58,283 nt of DNA, taken from positions 1 to 58,283 of IMG/VR virus record IMGVR_UViG_3300025154_000112. One strand, given 5' to 3'. Below the pieces are notes generated by a model. That model did not search any database. It saw only the letters and a list, made by a program, of their open reading frames with translations, and was not told the DNA's origin. Of this stretch, positions 8,350 through 16,687 are shown piece by piece. Origin of the DNA: a virus. Made by a program: the position numbers and the translations under genes. Within the stretch, counting starts at the first letter, position 1, and each line of letters opens with the position of its first letter.

Positions 8350-8481
8350 ATAAGAAATGTTTTTGATAAGATAATTGCAGATGTTAAGAAAGAGATAGAA
8401 GATGCGGAAAAAGATTTAGAAAGTAGTGTTGGGATGTATAGGATTACTAAGGAAATATTATTAAATATTTTGATGAAATAA
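8350..8481 (+). pseudogene. Coding-like frame without a normal start
   Basis: A frame running through NVFDKIIADVKKEIEDAEKD and ending LLNILMK is open for about 44 codons directly after the previous stop but has no ATG, GTG or TTG in a suitable place. It looks like a helical small protein that lost its start, or one that uses ATA. Weak call. Confidence 0.3.
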
Positions 8482-8483
8482 TA

Positions 8484-8509
8484 TCCGATAAATCAAAAGA
8501 CTTATCGGA
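8484..8509 (+). other. Hairpin before a ribosome binding site
   Basis: TCCGATAA and TTATCGGA form a perfect 8-bp stem just upstream of the GAGGAGG that serves the gene at 8532. No T-run follows. It may modulate translation or protect the mRNA end. Confidence 0.4.
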
Positions 8510-8531
8510 AATTGAGGAGGATTAATACAAT

Positions 8532-8945
8532 ATGAAAGTTTCAGAATTAATAGCATATTTAAGTAAATGCAATAAAAATTTAGATGTTGTTGTTTTAACT
8601 AATAATAATGATATGACATTTGGTAGAAGTCCACATACTAATGTTATATCTGCAAGTACAGGCATAGATTGGGATCAAGGGTTATTATTACTAACAACTG
8701 AAGTTGAAATTATTGAAGAAATAACTGAATATACTGAGAAAAAGAAATATGTTATCAAAATAGAGAATGAAGATAAGTTTTTAATGAAAGGATGGACTCA
8801 AGAAGAAGCATATTGTTCTTTATTTGAAGATGCATTATTAATGACACTATCGGAAGCAAAAGAAGTGTTAGATTTTGAAGAAACAATTTTTGAAGCGATA
8901 TATGAAAATGGTGAGATTAAATTGGTGAAAGTGATGGTGGATTGA
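8532..8945 (+). CDS. Phage hypothetical protein
   Basis: 137 residues. The N-terminus MKVSELIAYLSKCNKNLDVV follows the common phage pattern of small proteins beginning MKVxELIxxLxxxxPDxxV, of unknown function. The C-terminal half resembles a short alpha/beta add-on domain (KYVIKIENEDKFLMKGW). GAGGAGG lies upstream. Confidence 0.65.
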   Translation: MKVSELIAYLSKCNKNLDVVVLTNNNDMTFGRSPHTNVISASTGIDWDQGLLLLTTEVEIIEEITEYTEKKKYVIKIENEDKFLMKGWTQEEAYCSLFEDALLMTLSEAKEVLDFEETIFEAIYENGEIKLVKVMVD

Positions 8946-9044
8946 TATTTCAAGCGTACACGAATCACTTATACCAAAGGGTTCTAAAAACTCAGATTAG
9001 CATGAAGTAGATATTTCTTGGGAATTGAAAGGAGATAAAAATAA

Positions 9045-9434
9045 ATGAATTTATATATAATTGAATTTAAACATTATGCTCCAAATGATAGTGTAAAAGG
9101 CATTAAGGGTTATATAGTAGCTAGAAATGATGAAGAGGTTTATGAATTTATAAAATCAGAACCAGAAATGCTTGGAGAAACAATGTATAATTCTTACGCA
9201 GATAAAGAAAATGATGGTGAAGAAACTGATATCTATGATGACGATGATAATGTAATTGGAACTAAGACGTTTAAAGATAGAATTATTGAATGCCATGGTG
9301 ATATGTATGATGAATATTCAGAAGTTAGCGACTTATATTATGGTGCTACTCAATATGGATGGACTTGTGTAATTAAGGATATTACAAGTCACGATACAGA
9401 AGGATTAAGATATTTAGGAATTTTACAAAATTAA
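9045..9434 (+). CDS. Hypothetical acidic phage protein
   Basis: 129 residues, very acidic in the middle (TDIYDDDDNVIG). Starts with a beta-like MNLYIIEFKHYAP. The style is common in Bacillus phage early regions; function unknown. AAAGGAGAT precedes the start. The 99 bases upstream hold no gene. Confidence 0.65.
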   Translation: MNLYIIEFKHYAPNDSVKGIKGYIVARNDEEVYEFIKSEPEMLGETMYNSYADKENDGEETDIYDDDDNVIGTKTFKDRIIECHGDMYDEYSEVSDLYYGATQYGWTCVIKDITSHDTEGLRYLGILQN

Positions 9435-9481
9435 TATAACCACTTCAATCAACCAATTTAATCATAAAGGAGACAAACAAA

Positions 9482-10204
9482 ATGAAAATTAATCCACATA
9501 TCAAAGAAGATCCAGACACATTCATTGCAAACAACATGGATTTAGCTCACAAAATTGCATGGAGATTTATTCCCAAATTATATAATCAAGGACTTGAAAA
9601 AGATGATGTCATAAGTATTGCAACCATAGGATTAATAAAAGCATATGAAAAATTTAATCCTGCTAAATTTAAAGGTGAAAATGGAAGTGATATTAAATTC
9701 AGTACATACGCTGTTCCATTGATTACTAGTGAAATTCATAATAATATCCGTGATCATTATGATTTAATATCCATTCCTAGACCAATGAAAGAAACTAGTG
9801 CAAAAATAAGAAAAGCAGGATATAATAGAGAATATAATCCGGTAGAGATTTCTGAGAAATTAAATATTCCTTTAAAATTAGTTAAATCAGGAATGGAAAT
9901 ATTAGATTCAGGGTGGCTCGATAGTTTAGACAGAAGTGTTAGTTTTAAAGAGTCAAAAGGAAGTGCTTTAGGAACACTAATTGTAGGTACTACTAGTAAT
10001 GACTTAGATAATGAAATAATTATCAATGATTTTTTAAGTTTATTAGATAATAAAATGTTGGAAGTTTACAAGTATAGGTTTTTACATGGTATGAGTCAGA
10101 GGGAGGCTGGTGAAGTAATTGGAATTGGTCAAGTTAGCGTAAGTAGAATTGAGAAGAAGATATTTCAATTAGCTGAGATGTATTGTGGAGATATAGCGTG
10201 TTAA
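9482..10204 (+). CDS. RNA polymerase sigma-70 family factor (phage type)
   Basis: 240 residues. Region 2 is visible at about residues 20-90 (DLAHKIAWRF, DVISIATIGLIKAYEKFNP, KFSTYAVPLITSEIHNNIRD), region 3 at about 105-145, and a region 4 helix-turn-helix at the C-terminus (YRFLHGMSQREAGEVIGIGQ). The layout is that of the SigB/F/G group rather than the primary sigma. It redirects host RNA polymerase, probably to phage middle or late promoters. A promoter lies just downstream at 10216. Confidence 0.9.
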   Translation: MKINPHIKEDPDTFIANNMDLAHKIAWRFIPKLYNQGLEKDDVISIATIGLIKAYEKFNPAKFKGENGSDIKFSTYAVPLITSEIHNNIRDHYDLISIPRPMKETSAKIRKAGYNREYNPVEISEKLNIPLKLVKSGMEILDSGWLDSLDRSVSFKESKGSALGTLIVGTTSNDLDNEIIINDFLSLLDNKMLEVYKYRFLHGMSQREAGEVIGIGQVSVSRIEKKIFQLAEMYCGDIAC

Positions 10205-10215
10205 GTTGAATTTAG

Positions 10216-10244
10216 TTGTAGAAAAATGGAATAAATGGTAGTAT
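10216..10244 (+). promoter_or_regulatory. Candidate promoter
   Basis: TTGTAG, 17 bases, TAGTAT (with an overlapping TATAAT at 10242). It lies between the sigma-factor gene and a run of small genes starting at 10271. Confidence 0.5.
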
Positions 10245-10270
10245 AATATTAGCATGAGAGGTGTAAAATC

Positions 10271-10450
10271 ATGCAAGATATTATCAATGCTATTAAAATT
10301 TCAACTAATCCCAATGAAGTAAAGCAAATTCTAAAATCATTAAAAATTAAAGACGTTATTAAGGTTGCAAAATGTTTAGGTATTTTTATTAGAGGCAATG
10401 AGAACAAAACTGAGATAATTAATAATATTATTTTAGGGATTATGAAATAG
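10271..10450 (+). CDS. Small helical protein, SAP/Rho-N-like
   Basis: 59 residues, entirely helical. The C-terminal VAKCLGIFIRGNENKTEIIN has the helix-turn-helix spacing of SAP or Rho N-terminal-like nucleic-acid-binding motifs (short helix, G-x-x-x-x-G turn, K-x-E-I-I). GAGAGGTG lies upstream. Function inferred only. Confidence 0.5.
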   Translation: MQDIINAIKISTNPNEVKQILKSLKIKDVIKVAKCLGIFIRGNENKTEIINNIILGIMK

Positions 10451-10467
10451 AAGGGAGAGTGAATTTA

Positions 10468-10656
10468 ATGTTATTTTCTGTTTTTGCAAAAGATTTTATC
10501 CATGGTACTGTAGTGCAACATAATATGACTGCAGAAGAAGTTATCCAATTATTCTTAGACTGGAATGATGGGAAGGATATTGTAGTTAAGAATACAGTCA
10601 TAAAGAATATTAGCATTGAAACAATTAGTGTTAAAGAAACTGGAAGGAATGATTAA
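10468..10656 (+). CDS. Hypothetical small protein
   Basis: 62 residues. ATG 10468 is preferred to an in-frame GTG nine bases upstream because the GAAGGGAG box is then well spaced. No motif recognised. Confidence 0.6.
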   Translation: MLFSVFAKDFIHGTVVQHNMTAEEVIQLFLDWNDGKDIVVKNTVIKNISIETISVKETGRND

Positions 10657-10657
10657 A

Positions 10658-10753
10658 ATGGGTGTTCAATGCAAAGGATGTTGTATGTTAATAAGTTCAA
10701 AATGTACTAGAATTAATGGTTGTTGGATGCAGAAAGGGGAAGGTGAATATTGA
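10658..10753 (+). CDS. Tiny Cys-rich peptide
   Basis: 31 residues with CKGCC, then two more Cys (CTRINGC), possibly a single zinc site. It ends overlapping the next start by 4 bases (TATTGA overlaps TTG), consistent with coupling. Confidence 0.45.
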   Translation: MGVQCKGCCMLISSKCTRINGCWMQKGEGEY

Positions 10754-10953
10754 GCCAGATATATGTAAAAGTTATTCTCACAAATGAATCTGGTCAATGG
10801 TTATGGGTAGTACAAGATATTGAGACAAAAGAATCATTTAAAGAATTTTATACTTATCTAGAAGTAGAAAAATATTGTAATGACAATGGATATGAGATTA
10901 AACTTTTTGGTAAAAATACTAAGAATGGTAAATGTAAAAATAAAATTTATTAA
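10750..10953 (+). CDS. Hypothetical small protein, TTG start
   Basis: 67 residues, beta-rich N-terminus (SQIYVKVILTNESGQWLWVV). TTG is chosen because GGGGAAGGTG sits directly upstream and no ATG is available. No family recognised. Confidence 0.55.
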   Translation: MSQIYVKVILTNESGQWLWVVQDIETKESFKEFYTYLEVEKYCNDNGYEIKLFGKNTKNGKCKNKIY

Positions 10954-10958
10954 AGTGG

Positions 10959-10988
10959 TTGACTTATTGATTGATGATATGGTAGAAT
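10959..10988 (+). promoter_or_regulatory. Candidate promoter
   Basis: TTGACT, 18 bases, TAGAAT, upstream of the gene at 11023. It lies in a 69-base gap with no other signal. Confidence 0.6.
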
Positions 10989-11022
10989 AGGGTAAGAGAA
11001 ATTTTGAGAGGTGGAATAAATT

Positions 11023-11247
11023 ATGGAAAAGAGAAAAGTTAAATTTACTATGGTGGTCACTAGGGAGTATGAGATTGATTTAGCCGATTATCAAAATATG
11101 GGCAGTGAAAAACATCCAATGCCTCCTTGTCAAACGATTGAAGAAGCATCTAAATTTGATTGTGAATGTATTGCGGAAGATCCATTTGCTTTTATTGATG
11201 ATAAAAATACTGAAATTAAGGTTACGTTTGAGGTATTACCGGAATAG
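11023..11247 (+). CDS. Hypothetical small protein
   Basis: 74 residues. Beta strand at the N-terminus (RKVKFTMVVTREYEIDL), two central Cys (FDCECI), and a C-terminal strand. GAGGTGG lies upstream. Resembles small phage proteins of unknown role; first gene after the promoter at 10959. Confidence 0.6.
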   Translation: MEKRKVKFTMVVTREYEIDLADYQNMGSEKHPMPPCQTIEEASKFDCECIAEDPFAFIDDKNTEIKVTFEVLPE

Positions 11248-11263
11248 AGAGGTGGAATTATTA

Positions 11264-11440
11264 ATGGATGCTAATGAAAAATACTATGAATTTCTTTATA
11301 ATCTTAGAGAAAGTGGAGTAACCAATATGTTTGGAGCAACACCTTATTTAATAGAAGCATTTTCTGATTTATCACAGGTTGAAGCAAGGGAAATATTGAG
11401 AAGTTGGATGAAAACATTTTCAGATAGGTATCCAGTGTGA
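11264..11440 (+). CDS. Small helical phage protein
   Basis: 58 residues (MDANEKYYEFLYNLRESG at the N-terminus). It resembles small phage proteins with the pattern F..LR.SG..NM.GA.PYL, seen in many Bacillota phages and of unknown function. ATG 11264 follows GAGAGGTGG at correct spacing; the frame extends upstream but lacks coding character there. Confidence 0.6.
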   Translation: MDANEKYYEFLYNLRESGVTNMFGATPYLIEAFSDLSQVEAREILRSWMKTFSDRYPV

Positions 11441-11518
11441 TTCCTTTGAAGATAGATTTTTGTTAGTTTAGAAATTTAAGCATAAGTGATCATATCGAAG
11501 TATTAAGGAGGAAGAAAT

Positions 11519-12127
11519 ATGAAAGATAAATTATTAAACACCTTTTCAACTGAAAGTAATGGCGAAATTATTAGAGTTAATATTTTACAGACTGATAAAG
11601 GTATTGTCTTTGATATTGTCGGGAAAACAATGGATGTATTTATTAACGGAGAAGAATTTTACAGTAAATATGATAAAGAAGAGTATAAATATATTCCATC
11701 TCATTTAAGAAGTTTTGTAGAAGAAAATATTTGTTCTTGTGGAGATGGACTAGTAAAAGAAGGATCAGAAATTAAATGTGATTTAGAATTGGAAGGGAGA
11801 GAATACTTTTTAACAATTCCAACTAAAAGAGCAAAGAAAAACAATCTCACATTAAATGATTGGCTTATTGATTATGAGATGTTAGTAGATGATGGAAAGA
11901 TAACAGACAAAGAAAAAGAAAAGTTAAAATATGATGAATTCTTAAACAATGTAAAAACTTATGGTTATGAAATGCGTTTAGGTAGTGGTGGAAACGATTA
12001 TGATAATTGGTTTCTCTTGTCTATACCTATCAATGATTTTGATTTAGAAAAAGTTAAGATATGTTTGAAGTTGTGGCAAGGTTATAACCAGTATTTAATT
12101 GATACTTATTTGGATGGCAAGTATTAA
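11519..12127 (+). CDS. Hypothetical protein
   Basis: 202 residues with no recognised domain. The middle contains LNDWLIDYEMLVDDGKITDKE, suggesting a helical connector, and the C-terminus a mixed alpha/beta region with GSGGNDYDNW. AAGGAGG at correct spacing supports the start. Confidence 0.6.
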   Translation: MKDKLLNTFSTESNGEIIRVNILQTDKGIVFDIVGKTMDVFINGEEFYSKYDKEEYKYIPSHLRSFVEENICSCGDGLVKEGSEIKCDLELEGREYFLTIPTKRAKKNNLTLNDWLIDYEMLVDDGKITDKEKEKLKYDEFLNNVKTYGYEMRLGSGGNDYDNWFLLSIPINDFDLEKVKICLKLWQGYNQYLIDTYLDGKY

Positions 12128-12175
12128 ATCCTTTAAATATTAAGTTTTAATTATTTTAGAAAGAAGGTTTTAAAA

Positions 12176-12991
12176 ATGGCAAAAGTAACAAAACCAAAAG
12201 TCCCAAAACAAACTCTTGAAGAACAAGCAAAGCAACAAAAGGAGTTTGAACTAAAACAACTTGTAGAAAGACTTCATTTGATACCAAAACCTACATACAA
12301 ATTCAATGTAGGAGATAGGGTTGAAATAGGCAATCTGAAAGATGTTTATGTGTTTGATGTTATTAATGATGGGAAAATATACGAAATTGACTATACATCT
12401 ATTGAGAACAATTACGGAAACCCCATTGCCCATTTGAATCAAAAAAGATATATATTTTGGTTTAACATTAGAAAATTTAAAGAACACCAAGATGACTCAA
12501 TAGTTAAAAATACAGATATTAAACTAAATTATTTTCAAAGTAATATGAGTGATATATTTAGTAAAGCATATCATTTTGGAATTAATTTTGAACCAGAATA
12601 TCAACGTGAATTTGTTTGGGATTTAGAGGATAAGGTTTCTCTAATTGATTCAATTTTCAGCAATGTAGATATAGGAAAGTTTACATTCTTACATTATGAT
12701 GATCAAAAATGGGCAGAAACATGTTTCGGTTATGAGATTGTAGATGGAAAACAAAGACTAAGAGCAATTCTAGATTTCTTTGAAGATAGGTTTGCTTATA
12801 AAGGAAAACTATTTAGCGAACTATCACATAGGGATAGAAATCATTTTAAAAATTATCCTGTCATGGAAGCTGAGCTTCATAATTTAACCAGAGAACAAAT
12901 TCTCAGATATTTTATTATGCTCAATACTGGTGGACGTATTATGGCAAAAGAGCAAATTGATAAGGTTAGAGATATGATAGAAAACATTTAA
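12176..12991 (+). CDS. DUF262 (GmrSD N-domain-like) protein
   Basis: 271 residues. The C-terminal 150 residues carry DUF262 motifs: EPEYQREFVWD, then GYEIVDGKQRLRAILDFF and FIMLNTGG. This fold, related to ParB/sulfiredoxin and able to bind nucleotides, forms the N-terminal part of the GmrS-GmrD type IV restriction enzyme. Here the DUF1524/HNH nuclease half is missing and the protein ends right after the domain. The N-terminal 120 residues are unrelated, with an SH3-like stretch near residues 40-60. Role unknown; possibly a decoy or regulator. Confidence 0.75.
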   Translation: MAKVTKPKVPKQTLEEQAKQQKEFELKQLVERLHLIPKPTYKFNVGDRVEIGNLKDVYVFDVINDGKIYEIDYTSIENNYGNPIAHLNQKRYIFWFNIRKFKEHQDDSIVKNTDIKLNYFQSNMSDIFSKAYHFGINFEPEYQREFVWDLEDKVSLIDSIFSNVDIGKFTFLHYDDQKWAETCFGYEIVDGKQRLRAILDFFEDRFAYKGKLFSELSHRDRNHFKNYPVMEAELHNLTREQILRYFIMLNTGGRIMAKEQIDKVRDMIENI

Positions 12992-13021
12992 AATTATTTA
13001 TTTTAGGGAAGGGTGTTTAAA

Positions 13022-13191
13022 ATGAGAGTAATAGGATATTTGGATGGAAATGAAATATACAATAAAAATATACTCAATTTGAAGTAGAAAAATACGTTCA
13101 AGATGCTTTAAATTCATGGGATGATGCAGATGATGCAGGATTTATTGAAATAAAAATAGAAGATGATAATGGATATTTGTGGAGTCCGTAA
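13022..13191 (+). pseudogene. Frameshifted small gene (A-run indel)
   Basis: It starts MRVIGYLDGNEIYNK after a GAAGGG box but stops after 21 codons. The coding signal continues in the next frame from about 13068 (TQFEVEKYVQDALNSW through NGYLWSP). The switch coincides with a run of five A at 13064-13068, so one base is missing or gained there. Restored length about 56 residues, acidic. Confidence 0.6.
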
Positions 13192-13204
13192 GGGTAAAGT
13201 TAAT

Positions 13205-13233
13205 TGTATTCTACATATAATTATGCTAAAATA
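13205..13233 (+). promoter_or_regulatory. Promoter with operator-like palindrome
   Basis: TTGTAT, 17 bases, TAAAAT. ATATAATTAT (13216-13225) and ATAATTATAT (13232-13241) form a 10-bp inverted repeat around the -10. It sits upstream of the gene at 13271, whose RBS is AAAGGAGG. Confidence 0.6.
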
Positions 13234-13270
13234 ATTATATTAGGTTTATATCCCAAAGGAGGAACTACAT

Positions 13271-13738
13271 ATGAACATATTTGTATTAGATTTAGACATC
13301 AAAAAGTGTGCTGAATATCATGCCAATATTCATGTGAATAAAATGCTGATTGAGGCAACGCAAATGTTATGCTCTGCATATTATTATACTAATGAATCTC
13401 ATAAATCACCTTATAAATTAGCACACAAAAACCACCCATGCACCTTATGGGTAAGACAAAGTTTATCTAATTGGTTATGGTTAAGAGATTTAGGATTAGC
13501 ATTATATGATGAATATCGTAATAGATATGGTAATAAAGATCATAAGTCTGGAGATGTTATATTGGCTTTAGACGCTCCAGATTTAATTGATAAGGGTTTA
13601 ACCCCATTTGCTTTAGCAATGCCTTTAGAATACAGGAATGATGATGCTGTGAAGGCATATAGGGGTTATTATGTGGGTGAGAAGAAGGATATATTGAAGT
13701 ATAAGGGTAGTGTGCCTGAGTGGTTAGAGGTTAGTTAG
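13271..13738 (+). CDS. Pyrimidine-dimer-glycosylase-like phage protein
   Basis: 155 residues. Conserved pattern MNIFVLDLD...CAEYHANIHVNKM, EATQMLCSAYY, SPYKLAHKNHPCTLWVR and SLSNWLWLRDLGLALYDEY. Proteins with this pattern occur in many large phages and are often annotated as pyrimidine dimer DNA glycosylase-related (from memory); the enzymatic activity is not proven for the group. It has its own promoter at 13205. If correct it would act in base-excision repair of UV damage. Confidence 0.6.
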   Translation: MNIFVLDLDIKKCAEYHANIHVNKMLIEATQMLCSAYYYTNESHKSPYKLAHKNHPCTLWVRQSLSNWLWLRDLGLALYDEYRNRYGNKDHKSGDVILALDAPDLIDKGLTPFALAMPLEYRNDDAVKAYRGYYVGEKKDILKYKGSVPEWLEVS

Positions 13739-13754
13739 AAAAAGGGATAAGATT

Positions 13755-13955
13755 ATGGCAAATAATAGTCTTTGTGTGTTGACTGAATTAAAGGAATTGT
13801 TAGAAAGATGATTGACCGCAATGTCTCAACTAGCAGATACTTATGAATCACATGATAATTTTGAAGAAACTAGATTAGAAAAGAAAAGACTTGAAGCAAA
13901 AAGAGATGCGTTAAAAATGGTTATTCAAAAAGTTATTGATTTAGAGAATGAGTAG
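13755..13955 (+). pseudogene. Small helical gene with in-frame TGA
   Basis: ATG at 13755 follows an AAAGGG box. An in-frame TGA at 13809-13811 ends the product after 18 residues, yet the same frame continues with clear coding character (LADTYESHDNFEETRLEKKR to QKVIDLENE) up to TAG at 13953. The intact protein would be a 66-residue coiled coil. No RBS supports a second start after the TGA. Confidence 0.5.
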
Positions 13956-13994
13956 TCTCAGAAATATGTGGATTTATAGAGAGGAGATTTTTAA

Positions 13995-14096
13995 TTGAAA
14001 AGGTCTTGTAATAATTGTTTATGGGCTAATTGTAAAGATTATGGTAAACCAATTTTTCCGTGCCATGAATGGTTTAATGATACTTTAATAAAGTAA
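13995..14096 (+). CDS. Tiny zinc-binding protein, TTG start
   Basis: 33 residues, CNNCLWANC plus a later Cys and His, a likely zinc knuckle. GAGGAGATTTTTAA precedes TTG. Similar tiny Cys proteins recur through the window. Confidence 0.5.
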   Translation: MKRSCNNCLWANCKDYGKPIFPCHEWFNDTLIK

Positions 14097-14115
14097 ATTT
14101 AATTGGAGGTAAAAT

Positions 14116-14373
14116 ATGTTACGACATGAATACTATATTAGCGTTGAAAGACAAACTAATAAAGATACTTGGAAACATTTTTTAACACTTGATTCTGGAG
14201 AAGCAGAAACATTTGATAAAAATTATTGTATGTTGACTGGGTATGGTTGGAAAGATAAGTTTGCATTTAATCCTGATGGTAAAGCAATGTATATTAGTGC
14301 AGACGGTATTGAATATTCTGGTATTTGGTTTGAAACAAACAATAAGAAGATAGCTGTATTTAGTAGAGCATAA
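14116..14373 (+). CDS. Hypothetical protein
   Basis: 85 residues, beta-rich, with aromatic pairs (WKHFLTLDSGE, YISADGIEYSGIWFE). GGAGGT precedes the ATG. No family recognised. The 126 bases after it hold no gene or clear signal. Confidence 0.6.
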   Translation: MLRHEYYISVERQTNKDTWKHFLTLDSGEAETFDKNYCMLTGYGWKDKFAFNPDGKAMYISADGIEYSGIWFETNNKKIAVFSRA

Positions 14374-14499
14374 ATCTCACTTCAATATATAGATTCGAAT
14401 GGTTTAAATTAAAGAGAGAATGGCTTGAGTTTGTGTAGACTATTTTATGAAAGTGAATTATTTTTCTGTAATTTTAAGTGACAAGGAAGGAGAAAACAT

Positions 14500-14733
14500 A
14501 TGAAATTTCTAGTTAAAGTTAAAAATACAGACGATGAAATAATTGCAGGATTATTAAAATATGGAACTGTTGACGACATATTAATGGGGAACATCTGTTT
14601 AGTGAATGCCAATAAAAGTTCTTTTGATAAACTTAAATCCTGCTACGGAGTTTTAAGTGTGGATAAAGGTCTTAAAACTTTGAATAATAAAGTGGATGAA
14701 TGGTTAGAGAGGGACAGTACATTAGAAATGTAA
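14500..14733 (+). CDS. Hypothetical small protein
   Basis: 77 residues, alpha/beta pattern (MKFLVKVKNTDDEIIAGLL onward). AAGGAGG at correct distance. No family recognised. Confidence 0.6.
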   Translation: MKFLVKVKNTDDEIIAGLLKYGTVDDILMGNICLVNANKSSFDKLKSCYGVLSVDKGLKTLNNKVDEWLERDSTLEM

Positions 14734-14755
14734 ATTTAAAATGGGGGAAATTAAG

Positions 14756-14920
14756 ATGAAAAAGACAAGAATTATTGAATATAAATATGATGAAGAGGAT
14801 ATTAAAGATATAAGGTTAAAATTAATGAATATTATGGATATGGTTTCTTATAAAGAATCTGAAAAGGAAATTATAGAAGATAAAATTCAAGAACTGATGA
14901 ACGAATATTTTGATTTGTAA
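14756..14920 (+). CDS. Small charged coiled-coil protein
   Basis: 54 residues, highly charged and helical (KKTRIIEYKYDEEDIKDIR onward). GGGGG at 14743-14747 can act as the RBS. No family recognised. Confidence 0.55.
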   Translation: MKKTRIIEYKYDEEDIKDIRLKLMNIMDMVSYKESEKEIIEDKIQELMNEYFDL

Positions 14921-14977
14921 ACTCCCTCGAAAATCTAGTTTTAATCCATAATTTAAAGAAGAAAGAGGTAAATATTT

Positions 14978-15142
14978 ATGAATATATGTAAAATTATTAA
15001 TGGACATTTTTCTTGGATTTTAGAAGTTGATGGACAATCAATATGTTTTCAAGGATGGCATAATGCAGAATATTTTAAGGTGCATTATGCTAAACTTGGA
15101 TATAATGTAGAAAGAATTGATAGACATAATAATTTAGATTAA
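14978..15142 (+). CDS. Hypothetical small protein
   Basis: 54 residues, beta-rich and aromatic (NICKIINGHFSWILEVDG). AAAGAGGT lies upstream. The leader contains CCCTCGAAAA, a short sequence that recurs in the leader of the gene at 57344. Confidence 0.55.
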   Translation: MNICKIINGHFSWILEVDGQSICFQGWHNAEYFKVHYAKLGYNVERIDRHNNLD

Positions 15143-15172
15143 AACGAGGATTTGATCGGTAGGAGGTAAAAA

Positions 15173-15529
15173 ATGATGGAATCATTAGTAAAAATTGGTG
15201 ATAAAATTAAATTTAAAGATTGTGAAGAAACATCAATAGTAAAAAACAAATTTAAAAGTCTTGCCAATTGGGAAAAATATAATATAAATGGCATCGAGAA
15301 TGCTTATTTTAATGCATTAAACACTTGTTATATTTATGGTGAATGTATTCTTGAATACGAAGTAATTAATATTGAATTTTATAATAATAATTATATTTAT
15401 TATTTAGGTAAAGATAATTATCCTTTAATTACAGTGGATTTTGGAGATGGAAAATTATTATATCCTACAATTTTTGGCAATGAATTGATGCGGAAAATTT
15501 TAGATTTATATAATTTTCCAAATTATTAA
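15173..15529 (+). CDS. Hypothetical protein
   Basis: 118 residues, rich in Asn and Tyr, beta-like, with GDKIKFKDCEE near the N-terminus suggesting an SH3-like barrel. TAGGAGGT precedes the ATG. No family recognised. Confidence 0.6.
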   Translation: MMESLVKIGDKIKFKDCEETSIVKNKFKSLANWEKYNINGIENAYFNALNTCYIYGECILEYEVINIEFYNNNYIYYLGKDNYPLITVDFGDGKLLYPTIFGNELMRKILDLYNFPNY

Positions 15530-15549
15530 AAGGAGTTGAAAGAATATAA

Positions 15550-15744
15550 ATGACATTTGAACAATTAAAAATGTATGATAATTTTGTAATCGAAGAAGAA
15601 CCAGATTCTATATTTTATAAAAGCGAAGATTGTTATGATAAATCAATAAATGCATATAAGATTAAAAATAAACAAAAACAAGATATTTATTGTATTTTAG
15701 AACCAGTTATATTTCCCAAAGATTATAAGGTTTTTCAAATTTAA
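15550..15744 (+). CDS. Hypothetical small acidic protein
   Basis: 64 residues. The N-terminal MTFEQLKMYDNFVIEEE pattern is seen in small phage proteins with SH3-like barrels. AAAGGAGTTG lies upstream. Confidence 0.6.
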   Translation: MTFEQLKMYDNFVIEEEPDSIFYKSEDCYDKSINAYKIKNKQKQDIYCILEPVIFPKDYKVFQI

Positions 15745-15787
15745 TACGATCAAACTAAGATTTAGAGGGAAAAGGAATGAGAATCTT

Positions 15788-15949
15788 ATGACGGTATTTG
15801 TTTTACTAGAAATGAATAGTTATACTGACTATGAATTTTGTGGTGTATTTGCAACTAGAGCACAAGCACAAAAAAGATTTGATGAAATTGTAGAAGAAAT
15901 TCCAAGACAAAGAGATAGTCTATATATTGAAGAATATATTATAGACTGA
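15788..15949 (+). CDS. Hypothetical small protein
   Basis: 53 residues (MTVFVLLEMNSYTDYEFCG at the N-terminus, then an amphipathic helix RAQAQKRFDEIVEEI). The pattern matches small phage proteins of the type 'V.L....Y..Y...GVF.T...A', of unknown role. AGAGGGAAAAGG lies upstream. Confidence 0.6.
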   Translation: MTVFVLLEMNSYTDYEFCGVFATRAQAQKRFDEIVEEIPRQRDSLYIEEYIID

Positions 15950-15969
15950 TGAGGTAAGGAGGGGTAGAA

Positions 15970-16296
15970 TTGTTAAAAGATAAAACAATAGAACCAAAAT
16001 TCAATATAGGAAGATTACCATTATCAGGAAGAATAACTTTTATAAATAATGGAAATTCAGTATCAAGTATTAAAGAAGTTAGAATTAGAAGAGATGAAAT
16101 TAATATTGACAATCCGTATTATTGGGATAAAGATGAATTTAAGTGGTATGGTGTTAAAGTTATTATTGATGATGCTCTTGAAGAGAGTCAAGTATATATT
16201 AAATTAATAGATAGTGGTATTGAGGAAGAAGGATTTACAACAACTGAATATTTTTATTATTTGATTAGAATTCTATATGTAGGATACTTGCGTTAA
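15970..16296 (+). CDS. Hypothetical protein, TTG start
   Basis: 108 residues. AAGGAGGGGT precedes TTG at good spacing and no ATG is near. Mixed beta-rich, acidic. No family recognised. Confidence 0.6.
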   Translation: MLKDKTIEPKFNIGRLPLSGRITFINNGNSVSSIKEVRIRRDEINIDNPYYWDKDEFKWYGVKVIIDDALEESQVYIKLIDSGIEEEGFTTTEYFYYLIRILYVGYLR

Positions 16297-16334
16297 AACT
16301 TTGAATTTATTTTACTAGAAAGGAGTCGTATAAA

Positions 16335-16454
16335 ATGAACAGAGAAGAAGCCGTAAATATTTTAATGGCATACGCTGTTTGTAATCTAGAAAATAGTAAG
16401 TTTACTTGTTTAGATTGCCCATTTAAAGCAGAATTACTTAAAACAGCATGTTGA
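16335..16454 (+). CDS. Small Cys-rich protein
   Basis: 39 residues: MNREEAVNILMAYAVCNLEN then CLDCPF. Resembles the N-terminal module of short phage proteins with one zinc knuckle. AAAGGAG lies upstream. The next, damaged gene overlaps its 3' end in another frame, and a longer ancestral fusion cannot be excluded. Confidence 0.5.
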   Translation: MNREEAVNILMAYAVCNLENSKFTCLDCPFKAELLKTAC

Positions 16455-16687
16455 TTTTTGGTCTGCTCATACTGGTAATAAAGGTGGTATGAGAATCTAT
16501 TGGAGTGCAAATATTGGATATTGGGCAACTTGATATCGTGAAACGTAGTGGAAATGATGGAGAGGGAGCATTAGAGGAAGATTTAGTATTGATTGTTGAT
16601 AATAAATGAATGGATCATGAAGATGATAATGAATTTACACAAAAGATTATGAGTTTATTAGGAGAAATGCTAAAAGTAACTGGATGA
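16414..16687 (+). pseudogene. Damaged phage gene (frameshift plus stop)
   Basis: The frame HVDFWSAHTGNKGGMRIYW up to NIGY is interrupted at about 16520, where one extra T (TATTGGG instead of TATGGG) shifts it. The signal continues as GQLDIVKRSGNDGEG, meets an in-frame TGA at 16607, and continues again to MSLLGEMLKVTG ending at 16687. The pattern IYWSA.IG.GQLDIV is familiar from small phage proteins of unknown function. No start with an RBS was found. Confidence 0.5.

Noticed and set aside
13809-16609. Recoding of TGA as a sense codon
   Set aside because: TGA ends several intact genes here (for example 3488, 10753, 15949, 19628), so the two in-frame TGA cases are better explained as mutations or errors.
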